From contig CM073593.1 in assembly GCA_037074705.1 (NCBI GenBank), positions 60,181,501 through 60,245,500 on the forward strand: DNA of 64,000 nt, written 5' to 3'. The translations under genes were made by a program, and so were the position numbers. Below are positions 23,960 through 37,068 of the stretch, in pieces. The notes beneath the pieces were generated by a model, which ran no database searches, had not been told where the DNA came from, and worked only from the letters and a program-made list of their open reading frames with translations. How positions within the stretch are numbered: the stretch's first letter is position 1; the number at the start of each line of letters is the position of its first letter. This stretch comes from Zhengitettix transpicula. Taxonomy: Eukaryota > Arthropoda > Insecta > Orthoptera > Tetrigidae.

Positions 23960-26900
23960 TTCCAGATGTATCAATTTACGCATGCGATATTTGGAAACCC
24001 TGATTTAAAATTACAGAAATGCTTAACTTTTACGAATTAAATAGCTCTTACAATTACCTGTAACTTGTTAACACCGAACACGCCTTCATGGGTTAGATGC
24101 AAAAAATGAAATGTTGATACGAATATATTGTTTGTTGTTGAGTAAACGATAAAAGACTGTTATTTGTTATAAAAAAAACTATGTATACAATTGCGCCTAG
24201 ATGGTAATTAAAACTCATAGACTGATCCCACATATGTAGAAATGTATTAACAAGGAATTGACATTGTTTTTTTCCAATGGTTTTAACAATTTTCCTGTTA
24301 ATTAGATCATTCATGAATATTAATCATATATCATGTACATATTTCTAATGTAAATTTCCCTTAAACATCTGTACATTTTTTAAATCTAATATCACATAAA
24401 TAAATTTATAAATCATATGAAACTTTGTAAGCAAAGCCCTCCATCAATAACTGTCGTCATTAAACACAAAATAATCAATAAATATCTTAAGATCATTCAT
24501 TTAACGTATACGACATAGATCAATTCCAAGAACAATCTTTCGTCATTTTAAATATTTGCAATGAATGACTCTCGATTTTCCATCTTATTAGAGTATTAAA
24601 TGAGACCAAAAAATAAATAAATAAAAAAGATAATTAAATGATAGATATAATGTTAACACTGCATTGTTGTTTACATGTCTGGTCGGTGTGCGCCATTTTA
24701 AAACCAGGATTAAGTAATAATATCATTAATAAGAGAGGAATAATATTTAATTTAAAAATTTTATAACTGGACATCATGTCATGGAATAGAATAAATTCAT
24801 TTTTTATAGATCATTTTGTAAAGAGCTAGTTTTTTTAGTTCTATATCCAATTGAATAAAAACTTTATTTAAATTAGAATAATTTATCATAAGGTAACATA
24901 ACATCTTATTTGTTTCTGTATCAAAATATTAAAATTGAATTTTACAGTATACCATCAAAATAATTATAGTTTTCGCCCAAAATATTTCAGTAATGAAATA
25001 TTTCATGCTAAACAACCAATATTCTAAGGTTATTAAAAAATTAAATTATTTTCCAAAAACTCATTTACAGAGTATAGGAGTTTCTGAGTATATATACTTT
25101 AAGCTCGTTTTTGAGTGCAACTAGAGTACTTCTTAATTATTTAATTTTATCACGAAGTTTGTTAAAAATTAATATTCCACCACTTTTTGAGCACCCGACA
25201 CAGACTTAATCATTTTATTTTTCTCATATTAAATGAATGAACATCAGAGTTTGTACAAAATTTATCGTAATTATTTTTTTAGAAATGCCTTCAATGAGTA
25301 ATTTAATTGACCAGAGAGGGTAATTATACCTAATATCTTGAATAGATTTGTGTATGAAGTCCTAGGATTTACCTGACATATTATCCTAAAAACAATATTT
25401 TGGGCTTGTAAGACTTTATCTGTGAGTTACACGATCGTCAGAGTTTATAATTTTCGATATATATCGAAATATATATTAAATTTCTTTGCACCATAAAACT
25501 TACTAGAGGACAGTTATTAAAATATGTTGTCATTTTTTAATCTCACTTGTTTAACTATAATTACAGCAATGTAAGACCAAAACATTACTTTAGTTCATAC
25601 ACACTATACTTACACTTTATTTTTGGAATTATTCACGCGCCATTATTACCCTAAACAGATATTCAATTTTTAATAGTGTTATATTTTCACAAAGCTTGCA
25701 ACCAAAATTCTGAAATAGCTTACTTCAGTAAAACACTGGAATTGTAATTAATTTATTTAAGATTATTTGTGATGGTGCAAATTTATTTTACCATTGACCG
25801 AATGGCATGGTAAAAATCTTAGAACAATCAGACGTCAATCCAAGTAAACGGTAATACAATATATTTCGTCTAAAATTTTAAAAATCTCACACGAGTACTA
25901 ATTTTTTATACTTTTGAAAATTGGTTAAATTCAATAATAACATTTCATTTTATACCTGTAACACCTCAGAATGGTGTTTGACAAAGTCAAGAACCATTGG
26001 TTCTTCGTGTCACCGACAAGAGGCACGCAAGTACGTTTCCTATCTTTGCTAGGATCCCCGTCTACAACCTAACATTAAAGCTCTATAAATAATTAAAGCG
26101 TGTTATTGAAAATGTAGTCACGCGACCAGCGGCTTTCGCTACCGTGTTTCAAAGAATGATTAATGGCTTAGAAAATAGCTTCTACTTCTGAGAATTTGGA
26201 ATGCCTTGAATATCATATTCGAGCCGTCATACTTTACATCTCAGCCTCCGCTTAGATATGAGTTAGTTAAATTATTCTTTCCATGCCGTGGTGAGATCTT
26301 TACTGTTAATATCATTACAAATATTATTATAAGAAAATATTAATAATAAATTCAACAGTTATATTTTAATATAGTACGTTCAATATATGCTCCAATGAAT
26401 ATATTATACACATTAACAGCAATAAAACTTGAATATTCATTACGACTTATATAAAAGTATTTTGATACAAAAGATTAAATTAAGGCAGTATTCTATTCTA
26501 TAAATTTATTTAATTAATAAAGTTATGTGAAAAAGACGTTTTGGCGAAAGAGGTTTAATTGTTTCCGAAGAATTATAAGTTAACCCTATGTTAAATTTAC
26601 TGCGAACAATCAAATAAATGAAATTAACATAACTTCTCTAAAGTAATATCTCATTTAGAATACGTCTGTTTATATCTCAGGGAAAATTAATAATACATCT
26701 CAAAACCCTATATAATAACACGCTAGTTTATGAAGACGTTTATACCTACATTTTTATGAAAATATAATTGTATTTATTATATAATCATTATCAATTATTA
26801 CATTAAAATCTTTTTTCTTTTATGTTAACTTAAAAAAATGCGAAACATTACTCGTCAAAGACCTTTAGAGTGCAAAAAATTTAGTGATTTAAAGCTGAAA

Positions 26901-28000
26901 AATAAAATATAATTTCCCCTGAGCTTTTGTTATTGAGGGACTTATTTATGGTATCTTTGTCATTTATAATTATTCAGTATGAGAACAACTTTGACCTCTC
27001 AGATTCCTCATAGGACCTTAGAATTCGAATAGCATGTCTTTTGCAATCACGAATTTTTATGTACAAGTTTGGTGAATTATGAAGTTGAATAGTTGCATAG
27101 AAGACAGATTCACAAAATACGTGTAAAACATGGATACATGTTTCACTTTGTGTCAATCTGAAAAATCAGTCACGTCTCACGAAAACGTTTGTGCCGTGTT
27201 CGTTTTATTAACAGACATACGTTACGTTCGCTTTAGAATTCCCTCCATTTAATAAAAAAAACCTACGGTGCATTAATTAACGCAAACAAAAAATATTAAT
27301 TCAGGAAGTATAAATTATTTTCAATCAGACGTAAATTTTTTCAGCTTTCCATTGAAACATACTTCGACCAAAATATTTCTCTGTCGTCCAAACGTCTCGC
27401 TCGTAGTTTGAGTTTCTGTGTAGCGAGGATGGAGAACAAACACCGTCTGTTTGACGCGTTACTCATGACTAGATTGGAGAAATGGCACACTCAATGATCT
27501 ATTACCATACGTATCGTTTCTACCGTTAACGGTACAGACGTGATCTCTATAATGATGCTGAAAAATACGTCCTTGCGACGATTGTGAATGTGTTTTTCAC
27601 ACATATACGCTTTTATAACCCTAAATGAGACGAAACGTCTAAAAACATATTCAAAAGTTGCGGCTCAAATCTGGACGTCATTCTTACATTCTGAACATAC
27701 AGTTCATCATCCGTTCATTCTTATACCACTTTTTAAACATAATTACCTCTTTTTCTCCATTCTAGCATTCTTGTAGCCGAATTGTTTTCCGTATAGTCTC
27801 TGTGAACATAGCAAAAAGTAGTGGCTGTTCTCGAGTAAATAAAAATATAAAACATGTACTGATATTTGTCTATATTGATTCCATGGTTTGATTTCGATAC
27901 TTTTATTAATATTTTCTCAGTATTTCATAAAGCAATACCCCGCAGTGGAGCGGAAATCTTTAATCAAACACGAATAGTATTGACCTAACTGAGACACGAG
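23960..28000. other. AT-rich non-coding stretch
   Basis: This is 4 kb without a recognisable gene. Slightly GC-raised patches lie near 26000-26260 and 27360-27560. Short frames at 24093-24314 (-), 26974-27156 (-) and 27588-27776 (+) show no domains. Confidence 0.45.
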
Positions 28001-28270
28001 AGTGAGAGGTGAAGGAGAGTAGCAAAGGGATATTGGAGCTTTCTGCCGACAGACGCTCAGGTTCGTCACGTCCGAAAAGCCGTGTTATTGAGGCCGGGGC
28101 CAGGTGATTGTCTCCCGAAGCAGTTTGCAGACTACAACTGCGGAGGCAATCTGGATGCTAAATAAAGAGTAGAGGCCTGTGATATGCAAATTCCATGCCC
28201 TTGCTCACTGTGCTGTTTCTATTGCTCCCGTTATTACGCCAAGGTAATAGGGAGCAGCCAAGCTACGTGA
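28000..28270. other. GC-raised island with octamer and inverted repeat
   Basis: The patch contains ATGCAAAT at 28184-28191 and an imperfect inverted repeat at about 28219-28260 (TTGCTCCCGTTATTA against TAATAGGGAGCA). There is no open frame of note. It resembles conserved non-coding DNA in composition, but conservation cannot be tested from one sequence. Confidence 0.35.
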
Positions 28271-28299
28271 CTGTATGGTGATGAACACTTATTAAAAAC

Positions 28300-28794
28300 A
28301 TGTTCGAGGGCACACTTGCACGGTGCCGCCCAACTCTGAATACACGGCATGAAACTGACGCACGTTTACTGGAGAAAGGTAAAATAATTAAAACTCGAAC
28401 ATCAGTAAAGGCAAAGTTTTTTAATACTAGCTTACCTGCAATTAAATATGATGAAATTTCAGAAATAAAAAAAGGTTTTCTTATCACTGCCATTGTCAAC
28501 CTATATTTAACTAGTTTGTGTCATTGATTCAATGACATTCATGATACAATCATCAATATTTTGATAGTATATGTCAAAAATTTATTTTTATTATGCTGCG
28601 TCCTATAAATTGTCAATTAAAATTTCTTATCCTACCCAACACGTTCGTAACCTTTGGCCCTTGTGTCTCAAATTCCTTCGAAGCAATGAAAATACATAAT
28701 ATAATATTCGTGTATTTGAGCAAATATTGAAGAACTTCATTACACTCAGAATTGTGCAGGCTATAATCATTTGACAGTACAATTTTAGGCAGAC
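28300..28794. other. AT-rich non-coding stretch
   Basis: Frames at 28263-28499 (-) and 28300-28527 (+) overlap antisense and neither is recognisable. No repeat family was matched. Confidence 0.4.
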
Positions 28795-29146
28795 ATTTTT
28801 ATTTGAGGGTTATTAGTGTTGTGGAATCTCCACTATAATTAATATAAATGGGTGATGCAGAAATGAGAGGAAGGTAACCAGGGACAACTAAAGCGCCGGG
28901 CTATAATTTAAGAATTCTTCCCGGAACACGCCTCGCATTTGATGCAGAGAAACAAAAGAAAAATCTACATAAGGTAGGTCGGTCTTTCAGTACTTGCCCT
29001 ACACCCTTACGATGACTGCAGACAGTGTTTACTATACGGATGCAGCATTCCCGTCTCCGTGCCTTAACCAATTTTGTAGACAGCTGATCGATTTTTTTAA
29101 CAGACAACACCTGCAGTATGTCCAACATCTGAAACCCCAGTAGCAA
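28795..29146 (-). mobile_element. Family B element, copy 4 (diverged, inverted)
   Basis: Read on the minus strand from 29146 downwards it matches the family: GGGGTTTCAGA, CAGCTGTCT, GTTAAGGCACGGAGACGGGAA, AGTACTGAAAGACCGACCTA, CCGGGAAGAATTCTTAAA, AGCCCGGCGC and GGTTACCTTCCTCTC, in the family order. It lacks the first third. This is the most diverged copy and therefore probably the oldest. The 95-codon minus frame at 28901-29188 is just a chance reading of it. Confidence 0.6.
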
Positions 29147-29893
29147 TTTTTTTTCAAAAGGGATCGAGATGTCCTGGTTTGCTGCCATAGAATGACGTAA
29201 TTACGTCTGTCACACGTTCAGAGGTGTATAGCTAAATATACTTGATTCTTCCTTAACTTGTAGCATATACAACACTTTCACAATTTTCTATTATTATCGA
29301 AATTAAGCGCCGGAATAAATACGATAATTAAAGGCAAACGGGAATCAAAATGGGTGATTTGGACGATCTTGAAATTTCCAGATACAAATCGTGCGGTCGA
29401 AAGTAACGTCACTGGTGACAGTTTTTGGTCGTTCTTTACTTAAAAGACTGAAGTATAATGATTATAATTGTTGTATTTGTTAATAAAAAAAATTATTATT
29501 ATCATTAATATAAAAATTGTTTTGATTTGCAATATCATTTACGATGTATTACGAGTTGTAATCCGATACTATCCAGCGCTAACATCTTCACACTTTCAAT
29601 ACATCTGTCTCTGATAGTTATTTGTGCGATCGATTTCTTCCATACTATGTGTACCATTAATAATATAATTAGTGATCATTATAGGGGAACTTTTTGACAA
29701 AACATATGTATAAACTAATTTTTTTTCTCTTTCATTTAATAGTTTATTATTGTACTTTGAAAACGCGGAAAATGTGTAAGCCAGTATTTCTCAGCGTTAT
29801 TTTTGGCGAGGCAATACGTTACAGAATCAACACAAATATGAGAAATGGCGATACCTCCCAAAGATGGCACAAAAAGTCTGTCCAGAGCAAATT

Positions 29894-30045
29894 GTGACGG
29901 CCTGAGCAATATTTCCCAGATATTGATACGTCATATCCCAGAATGTCGAGTATAAAAAGCTATCCCAGCCACGGTCCTCCGCTGACACTGATTAGTTACG
30001 GCCAATTCTTTACAGGCGGCGGTTAACGTTTGACTTATAACTAGA
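29894..30045 (+). promoter_or_regulatory. Duplicated block with TATA-like motif, copy b
   Basis: This is the counterpart of 23751-23915. The TATA-like TATAAAAAG is at 29951-29959, followed about 35 bases later by the shared GACACTGATTAGT. A short insertion or deletion difference lies between the TATA-like motif and the downstream block. No frame downstream of either copy is recognisable. Confidence 0.42.
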
Positions 30046-30089
30046 ATCTGTGGCTCGGAAGTCGACAAGGCGCAGACTGCTGCTTACGG

Positions 30090-30690
30090 TCAAATTATAG
30101 CGTAAAAATTAATTAATGCTTCATTTTTATTGAATATCTAAATTTATCAATTACAATCATGAAATTTTAGATGATACAGACGTCTGCCTGTTTCCAAAAA
30201 AAATTGTTTTGGTGGTCGATATTTTTTTAGATTTTAGAATAAAATTCTTCTTAACTAAAATAATTATTCAGCCCATCTCATCATCCTTATTCATGTGATT
30301 AATAATAATACCATACTACTTAGATGATCTGCTTAAGTGTAACATATTTGATCCGAGAAATATAGTTTCGAAAACATGTTAAATGGATGAAACGGAAAGA
30401 GAAAATTGATAACTAATATATTTAAATTGACATAAATTTAGTCTGGACAAAGTCAATGAGTACGATTGTACGGACCAATTCCCCCCCTCCCCCATCCTCT
30501 TTGGAGCTTTAAAAAAAACTGAAGAATTTTTTACGGAAACGCAGTTTTTTATCGCTTTCCTTTCTTAGTTTGTCGTTTATCTGTTATACATTTTCATTCT
30601 CTTTATCTAGAACTTTACAACTGCATTCAAATGTACTACCAGACCTTATTTAGTATAACGGATAGACAAAGCTCGCATGTGATATGGAGT
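30090..30690. other. AT-rich non-coding stretch
   Basis: Apart from a C-rich run at about 30481-30494, nothing was recognised. Confidence 0.45.
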
Positions 30691-30745
30691 ATACAAGGAT
30701 TGTTCATTGGTTAGAGTGGTCCTGGTTTCGATTCCCGGTACGAGT
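30690..30745 (+). repeat. tRNA-like fragment with adjacent A and B boxes
   Basis: CATTGGTTAGAGTGG resembles an A-box and GGTTTCGATTCCCGGTA matches a tRNA B-box and T-arm. They lie about 5 bases apart instead of the usual 30-40, so the anticodon region is deleted. It is a degenerate SINE or tRNA pseudogene. Confidence 0.5.
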
Positions 30746-30749
30746 GAAA

Positions 30750-32335
30750 TGTTTATATTTTAATTCGTTTCTCGAGCTTCATATTTAAGGTTTCATTGAA
30801 ATATTTCCTTCTTTTACAAAATGAAAGTCAGTTAGTCAGAAATCATTTATTTAATTAGTTACAAATCACGTTTCATCCCTTGTTTTTGGACATAATCGAG
30901 TGATGCATATTAAAAATACGAAAGTAGCTTAAATTGTTAATTTCAAGAAATAATTAATTTTTGTTGTTAATTTTGAATTAATGATATTCTGTGACATGTT
31001 GAAACTATAAAACAAATTTTTCATAATCAAGTTGGTTTAGCATAATATAATCTAAAGAAGTTAGTTCTTTTCTGATGCATATTAAAAATGTATTACAACA
31101 TTTTTCTTCTTCCTATAAATTAAAAACTGCTACTGAAAACTGTATTCTTTGCCGTGACCTACATTCTTCACGGCGACATCTGCGATACCAACGTGAGTTG
31201 TTCATTATTATTCATTTCGAATGACGTACGAATATGATGAAGTGCCGCAATAAACCAAAACGTGCATGTAGAAAGGAACGGTTGGTTTAATGGAAATATT
31301 TACAAATTTATTGTGAGCATAGCGTAATCACATACTGGACAGCTGTATATCATGAAAACATTTATTATATTGTTTAATATGCAATATAAGCTGTGCCCAT
31401 CTATTAATCTTCACAGTCCCCGCATTCAAAATTGACGAGTATTTAAAAACGTGTAACTGTAATGGATGAATAAATTAGGTCATTATGAAACAAGTTTGGT
31501 TCGTGGATCAAATGTTAAAATAGACTCGAAAACCTCAAACATATGTCGTGATTTGTATCAAAATGTTTTTTTCATGGATAAACACTTTTCATTTTTAAAC
31601 AAACACTAATTGTATATAAGAACTTATTTTTAATATCACTGCGAATTTTCTTTGTGTTCATCTCATAATTACTTCCATATGTTTCAAATGCAGTGTAAAA
31701 TTAAAATTAAATTTGTTTATAATTTGTGGGAAACAGTTGCGAAGTGTTATGAGTGTAAGAAACTCGCCGAATCATCTCTAAAATCAACAAAAAAAATTTT
31801 AGATTTAGAAAATTATTTTGCAGCTAATTTTCTTAATATTATTTCTAAAAGAGCAATGGAAGATATGCCTGTGTAATTAATAGTTACGGATTTATTACAT
31901 ATTTCAATCGATGCGGATCATTCCCGGTACCAACACCATTTCATGCCAATCTTGAGATTTTTAAACCACCCATTAGCAATAGGTAACTGTGTGAGAAGGG
32001 TTATGAAAACCCAGGACCCTTTCTACGTACAGGCTGGGGTGCAACGACTTGTTTAAGGTTTTCTCACGTACCAACCGAATTGTTGCGACTTCGTGATGCA
32101 TGCTTATTCCTCTTTCACACCATGGAAACTCCCGCGGAGACCCTTTCCTATAAAATATTCCGTCAAGCTTCAAGATAAGTAATAAATAATAAAATTATCT
32201 CATTAATAAAATGTGGACCACTAAAGTACACTACTTTTTATTTCTTTCGTAGTCAGTTAAAAATTCTGAATCAGTCGTAAGGACATACAAATCACCAAAT
32301 TGCCCGCATAATATTGTTAACCTAAACACAAAATT
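30750..32335. other. AT-rich non-coding stretch
   Basis: A 74-codon frame at 31652-31876 (+) reads with a lysine-rich, coding-like tail but matches no family I know. A minus frame at 31973-32173 is likewise unrecognised. Neither is called as a gene. Confidence 0.4.
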
Positions 32336-32339
32336 TTAA

Positions 32340-32633
32340 ATAAAGCTAACGACCTTTGCGCAGACAATCCTAAATAAGAGGAACTTAAATTTCGGCATTT
32401 TTAAATTTAAATGTTTAAATTGTGACTTTTGTTATATCGGCCAAAGAAAAAGGACTGTAAATACTACGATTAAAGAACTTAAATATAATTTCAAATTGTC
32501 ATCTTTTAAACATAGTCCTATAACCAAACATTGTATGAAATTTAATCACGGTTTCAATTTTCACAAAATCTCCATTCTAGACATGAGAAACACAGTTTTG
32601 GAAAAGATTAATTTCCGAAATGTTGCGTATTAA
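32340..32633 (+). pseudogene. Penelope-like element relic, GIY-YIG endonuclease domain
   Basis: An open stretch of 97 codons without its own upstream start ends at TAA 32631-32633. It reads KFKCLNCDFCYIGQRKRT near residues 20-40, followed by a helix-like TTIKELK, then SSFKHSPITKHCMKFNHGF and a terminal KISILDMRN. This is the pattern of the Penelope-like element endonuclease: paired cysteines before YIGQT, a conserved KEH segment (here KEL, so a key histidine is lost) and an HC..FNH motif. No reverse transcriptase was recognised upstream, so this is a 5'-truncated relic. In intact elements the domain nicks target DNA for integration. Confidence 0.72.
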
Positions 32634-32639
32634 AAATCA

Positions 32640-33690
32640 TACAAATACTTTTAATACATCTCAACAATTTATATAATGTTTTGTTTTAATATCTTTGTTT
32701 CTTATTTTTTATCTTTGAATTTAGTTCTTTGTTCATTTTCCAGTCTTAATCCAGCATTTTTAAATTCAAATTTAATTAGGTTTAGTTTCTCTTCTTTTAA
32801 GTTTTTCTGTAAAGGCCGTGTTTAGCATTATTATTTTTAACAGACGTTAATTTTTTGTTTTTAAAATTTTCAAGTTAGTTTATACTTTACTGAATTCAGC
32901 TCACATTTAACAAGAATGGGTTTTTATAGGCGTACAAGACGTATAAAATGAGGCTGATTATGTCCACGTATATTCACGGTTTCTGCAGATTAAACAACAA
33001 ATAATGATAATATCATTATTAAAAAAAATACGCAGGATCGTTTTTCTATTCCTAGGTAATTTTATACCAAGATGTAACTCCAAGAAAGGTACGTGAGGCT
33101 AAATATTTTTACGCAGTTTCTGTTGTATTTAGGAAAATAATTTTATTTAGCTTCTTTGGGCTGTTAAGGTTCATGACCTTTCTAAGAAGACACTCCAAAT
33201 TTTATTTCAATAATGATTTTACCATAATTTTCCATTAAATCTACCATATTCAAAATAATATTTCTACCAGAAAAAATTATCGACATGCAACAGAGTAGAG
33301 TACAGTGCGTGAGTAAAGTGTACACAGACCAGAAAAATCTATAAGATAACATTGGATTGACTCTAGTTAAGTATATATTTTAAACTTTTAGAAGTAAATT
33401 AATGATTAGTCTCAAAAGATTAGTTTTAATGGCAGGCTCACGGCCCTGATAAAATACTAAAAACATGCCACAGAACCACCGTCTCCTTACACATAAATAT
33501 ATTTCAAAACATTTACACGTTCTTTCTCCATTAGCTCTCCTTAAACAACTTTTTAATGTTATGTTGTGTTATCCTTTGCCTGTGATTTGTGGACAGATAG
33601 AGATGAAAATGGAAAAAGAAATCGACTTTTATTTTGTGACGAATGTAGTCGCGATCATCTGTCAACGTTCATTACCCTATAGTCTGTAAA
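32640..33690. other. AT-rich non-coding stretch
   Basis: It may include decayed 3' flank of the Penelope-like relic, but no end can be defined. The frame at 33465-33689 (+) is unrecognised. Confidence 0.4.
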
Positions 33691-34110
33691 CACGGAATTC
33701 CATGACGCCTAACTGAGCTAACAGTGTCATCTCGTTGCAGTATTCAGTGTTTGCTCCCGCGGAATACATGCAAAGTACATTAGGTGATAATTGCAATAGT
33801 GTTGCGGCTTTATGCAAATCCGACCTGCGGGCTCGCAGCTGAGCCAGATCTGTTTAATCCGGCTGATGATGACTCCTACTTTTGGCGATCGGGCTTGAGA
33901 GAGAGCAGGTTCGTTATCAGAGACACGCACCGGCGCCTCGCGTTGCTCTGGAAAGTCGTGTCAATGCCCGAGGCTTAGGGCAATGTCAGCACCGTGGACC
34001 GTCTGTCACTGCAGTAATTGCTTCCACAGCCTGCCTTCCTGCTATGCTCTCTATGATTATTAAAACATTTAGCATCCTAAAGCTGCACTAATTGAAAATG
34101 AAACCGAAAA
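33690..34110. other. GC-raised island with an octamer motif
   Basis: One of the longer GC-raised patches. ATGCAAAT lies at 33813-33820. Three unrecognised frames overlap within it (33727-33930 -, 33784-33978 + and 33882-34091 +), which reflects composition more than coding. A regulatory or exonic role is possible but unproven. Confidence 0.33.
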
Positions 34111-35950
34111 TATGGATCCAATCAGGCCTTAACCTGCTGGGAGTTACATAGAAACGTGTTAACGCGGAGAAAAATGGCAGCGATCATATTCACTCAAGAT
34201 AAATACAAATTAGTAGACCTAATATTAATATAATTAATATGGAATTAGATTTTTTTCGAAAATATATTTCCATTAAATGCTCGGCAATGTAAAAAATTCT
34301 CAACATTTCATTTTTCAAGAACATGTTACTTTTATGGGTCTGTTTGAAAGATTAGGTTAGTCCTTGGTCGAGAAAATAGGATACGTCAATACAAGATTAC
34401 AAGAAAACAGTAAATTATTACAATTACAAAATTTTAAAAACAAACATTGTCCTTTACAAAAAAAATTAATTTAAAACAACGTTTCAATGTAACCGTAATT
34501 AAAGAAATTATAAGTATATTAATCTTCAATTTTCATTCGGCGGAGTTTCCAGCAGAAGATCTTACTAGGATTCCCGTCGAACATGAAAAAGAAAATAAAT
34601 CGGCAGTTAAATTCTACAAGATTATAATCGTAAAATAATTGTATAACTTGATAGGTTAGCAGCAAACAATTTTATTAAAGAGGATCTAATCTGTCCTTTC
34701 TATCTACGAACACTTTCAGTGAGTAATATGCTCCAGTAATGAACAAAGATTTACAACTCTTTAAAAATAAATGTTGTAGAGCGATTTCTAAATGTTGCTC
34801 CGTTTAGGGGATATAAATTCATGTTTCTCAGGCAAACTTCAAAATTTCGAGAATATACGAACAAAACAATGTTAAACTCAAACAAAGGTTTGAAACTGGC
34901 ATTCCAATCCGCACCAGATATAGTTCATACGGTCCTCTTTTGAAGTTTAAAAATTTCAAACGCGTGATGTGAACGACCCCAGTTTGCTATGCCGTAAGAC
35001 ATGACAATGTAAGTACCATTTTAGATGTATATATATCGCTTTCCCGAGCTAACAGTCTTAAAGGATTTCTGTCGGTTGTTTATTCAGTAGATTTATGGAC
35101 AATGGATAATGCTTACATGTATTTTTTTTTCTCAAGAAGAACGCTTTGGTTTGAAATGGATCAAAAGTTCGATGTTTTTGTAGCGAGAGTACAAAATTCA
35201 AATCGAAGTATGAATTCGAAGACAATAATATTACAAAATAGTCAATTAAATTTAACGACCAATAACAAGCCATTAGATTTTTTATAAGAAAGAAAATATT
35301 AATCATACTAGATTTAATTAACAACACAATAATACTTCTGTACGTATTTTACTCTCTCTTATTGATGTCTGACTGAAAGAAATGATTGTTTAGATTTTGT
35401 AAATATTTCCTCGGGCTGGCTACGAATATTCCAACAATTAGTGATGTAACCATCACCCTTATAAATAAATTTCTAAAAGTTTTAAAATATACAACTTCGT
35501 AAAAACAAACGGGCGGCCTTTTTATTCTATTGATATCACCGATTACGAGATAAGTGTTATAACAATTCTGTTATTGTCTTTGCATATATATTTTAACCGC
35601 CTTATGTTATTCTGTACAAAAATACTACTAACACATAAGAGTTTTATAAACGTATATATACTCAAATATTTTCCATATTTCATATATTGTCTAATATCTA
35701 TTACTGAAAAGAAATAATAATTAGGTAGATCGATTGATCGAGTGTACACGCCGTTATCGAAATATATGAAACTACAGTAAGTATAAATTATATTTATAAA
35801 AAAAGTATGAATCCAGCACAATGACGATATCCGTAACAAAATGTTCAATTATTAAATAATTAAATTTGTTGACTTTTTTTTACTTGAAATTCTGGAAACT
35901 GTATGGTATTTTATTTTTTCGATTAACATGAATATAATTGTACACTCAAT
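34110..35950. other. AT-rich non-coding stretch
   Basis: Frames at 34447-34638 (+), 35058-35327 (-), 35102-35287 (+) and 35543-35848 (-) are AT-driven and unrecognised. Confidence 0.45.
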
Positions 35951-35951
35951 G

Positions 35952-35966
35952 TTCATAGTATATGTG

Positions 35967-36005
<39 letters not shown>
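35952..36005. repeat. (TA)n microsatellite, left side of the LTR
   Basis: A TA-rich tract that is pure TA from about 35973 and abuts the start of the LTR. Confidence 0.9.
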
Positions 36006-36008
<3 letters not shown>

Positions 36009-36952
36009 AATATCAATTAAAGAGGCCATTAATTGTTTTAATTAAATTGTATTGTTAGCGGTACGAGTATCTAAAGAACGACAATGGACGGTAACTCTGT
36101 GTCGGCGGAGCCTTTGTTGGGAACTGCGTTCTGTACGAGAGTTAGTCAGTCTGCATCTAGAAGCGAAACAGATTAGTCCAGCCAAGGTTACGGTAAAATG
36201 TGGATGCTGATTTAAAAAGTATGAATAGCGCGGTCCATGAAGTCCAACTGCGAGATCTACTAGTTTACATAAAACGCGAGTAAACAGTTTTAACGGAGAC
36301 GCTCAAATAATAATCGCAAAGTTGGAAGCAAAAGGTTTCGCTTCACACAGACTGAACTAAATTTCGCATAGAGGCATAGGTCCCAGGGATGACTGAGGGG
36401 CGGCTGATCCAAAGTTCCAGGTGGCAGAGAACGAGAACATCGGCCGAGTGTAGAATCAGTGAATAATGGCCTTTTTAGTGAGTGTTGTCCTCAACCTCCA
36501 AGAATCAGATCTGGTACCAGAAAGATATTCCTGATTACAAAACAATTATTTAAAATCTGTAAACGAGGATTGAAGGTAGTATTCAGATTTCGTTCGTTTT
36601 TATTTTCATTTAGTTTCTTTCATTTCGTTTATTTTCATATTGCATTAAGTTAGTTTCAATGAGTTTGAATTGTTAATGCTAGTTTATTAAATTGGATTGT
36701 TCTGAATATCAAACCCAGTAATGACCCTGAGATAAAGAGAATTTCGATGTATTTGATTGTAAAATATAAAGTTGTATTTTTCCTAGAACGCCACGAATTG
36801 CAAAATTGAAATAAAATATTCGTTTGTTAACTTGATGAAATTCGGCGTATAAAGTATGGATTACCATTTGTACTTTTAAAGAATAAAATTTTAAATCTTA
36901 AAAATTTTGTTAATTAATTCTTTTAATTAAGACCACCCTGTTAATTATTACA
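36006..36952 (+). mobile_element. LTR of a retrotransposon (about 947 bp)
   Basis: It starts TGTAATATC and ends AATTATTACA, giving terminal TGTAAT and ATTACA inverted ends of the TG...CA type. Five bases after the end lies a primer-binding site. An internal TATA-like GTATAAAG lies near 36850 and AATAAA signals lie at about 36814 and 36883. The left half is GC-raised relative to the window. The internal region is lost within about 60 bp, and no second LTR was found in the window. The 64-codon frame at 36459-36653 lies inside the LTR and is not a gene. Ty3/gypsy or BEL/Pao are the likely superfamilies, but I cannot choose between them. Confidence 0.66.
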
Positions 36953-36957
36953 TAAAT

Positions 36958-36976
36958 TGGCTTCCTCAACGTGGGG
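36958..36976 (+). other. Primer-binding site of the LTR element
   Basis: TGGCTTCCTCAACGTGGGG follows the LTR after TAAAT. It closely resembles the TGGCGCCCAACGTGGGG sites common in insect LTR retrotransposons, complementary to the 3' end of a host tRNA. Confidence 0.65.
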
Positions 36977-37011
36977 AAAATTTAATTCATTTACTCCTTT
37001 TCAATTATTAC

Positions 37012-37068
<57 letters not shown>

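Noticed and set aside
28901..29188. A 95-codon minus frame
   Set aside because: The sequence aligns with the non-coding family B element in reverse orientation.
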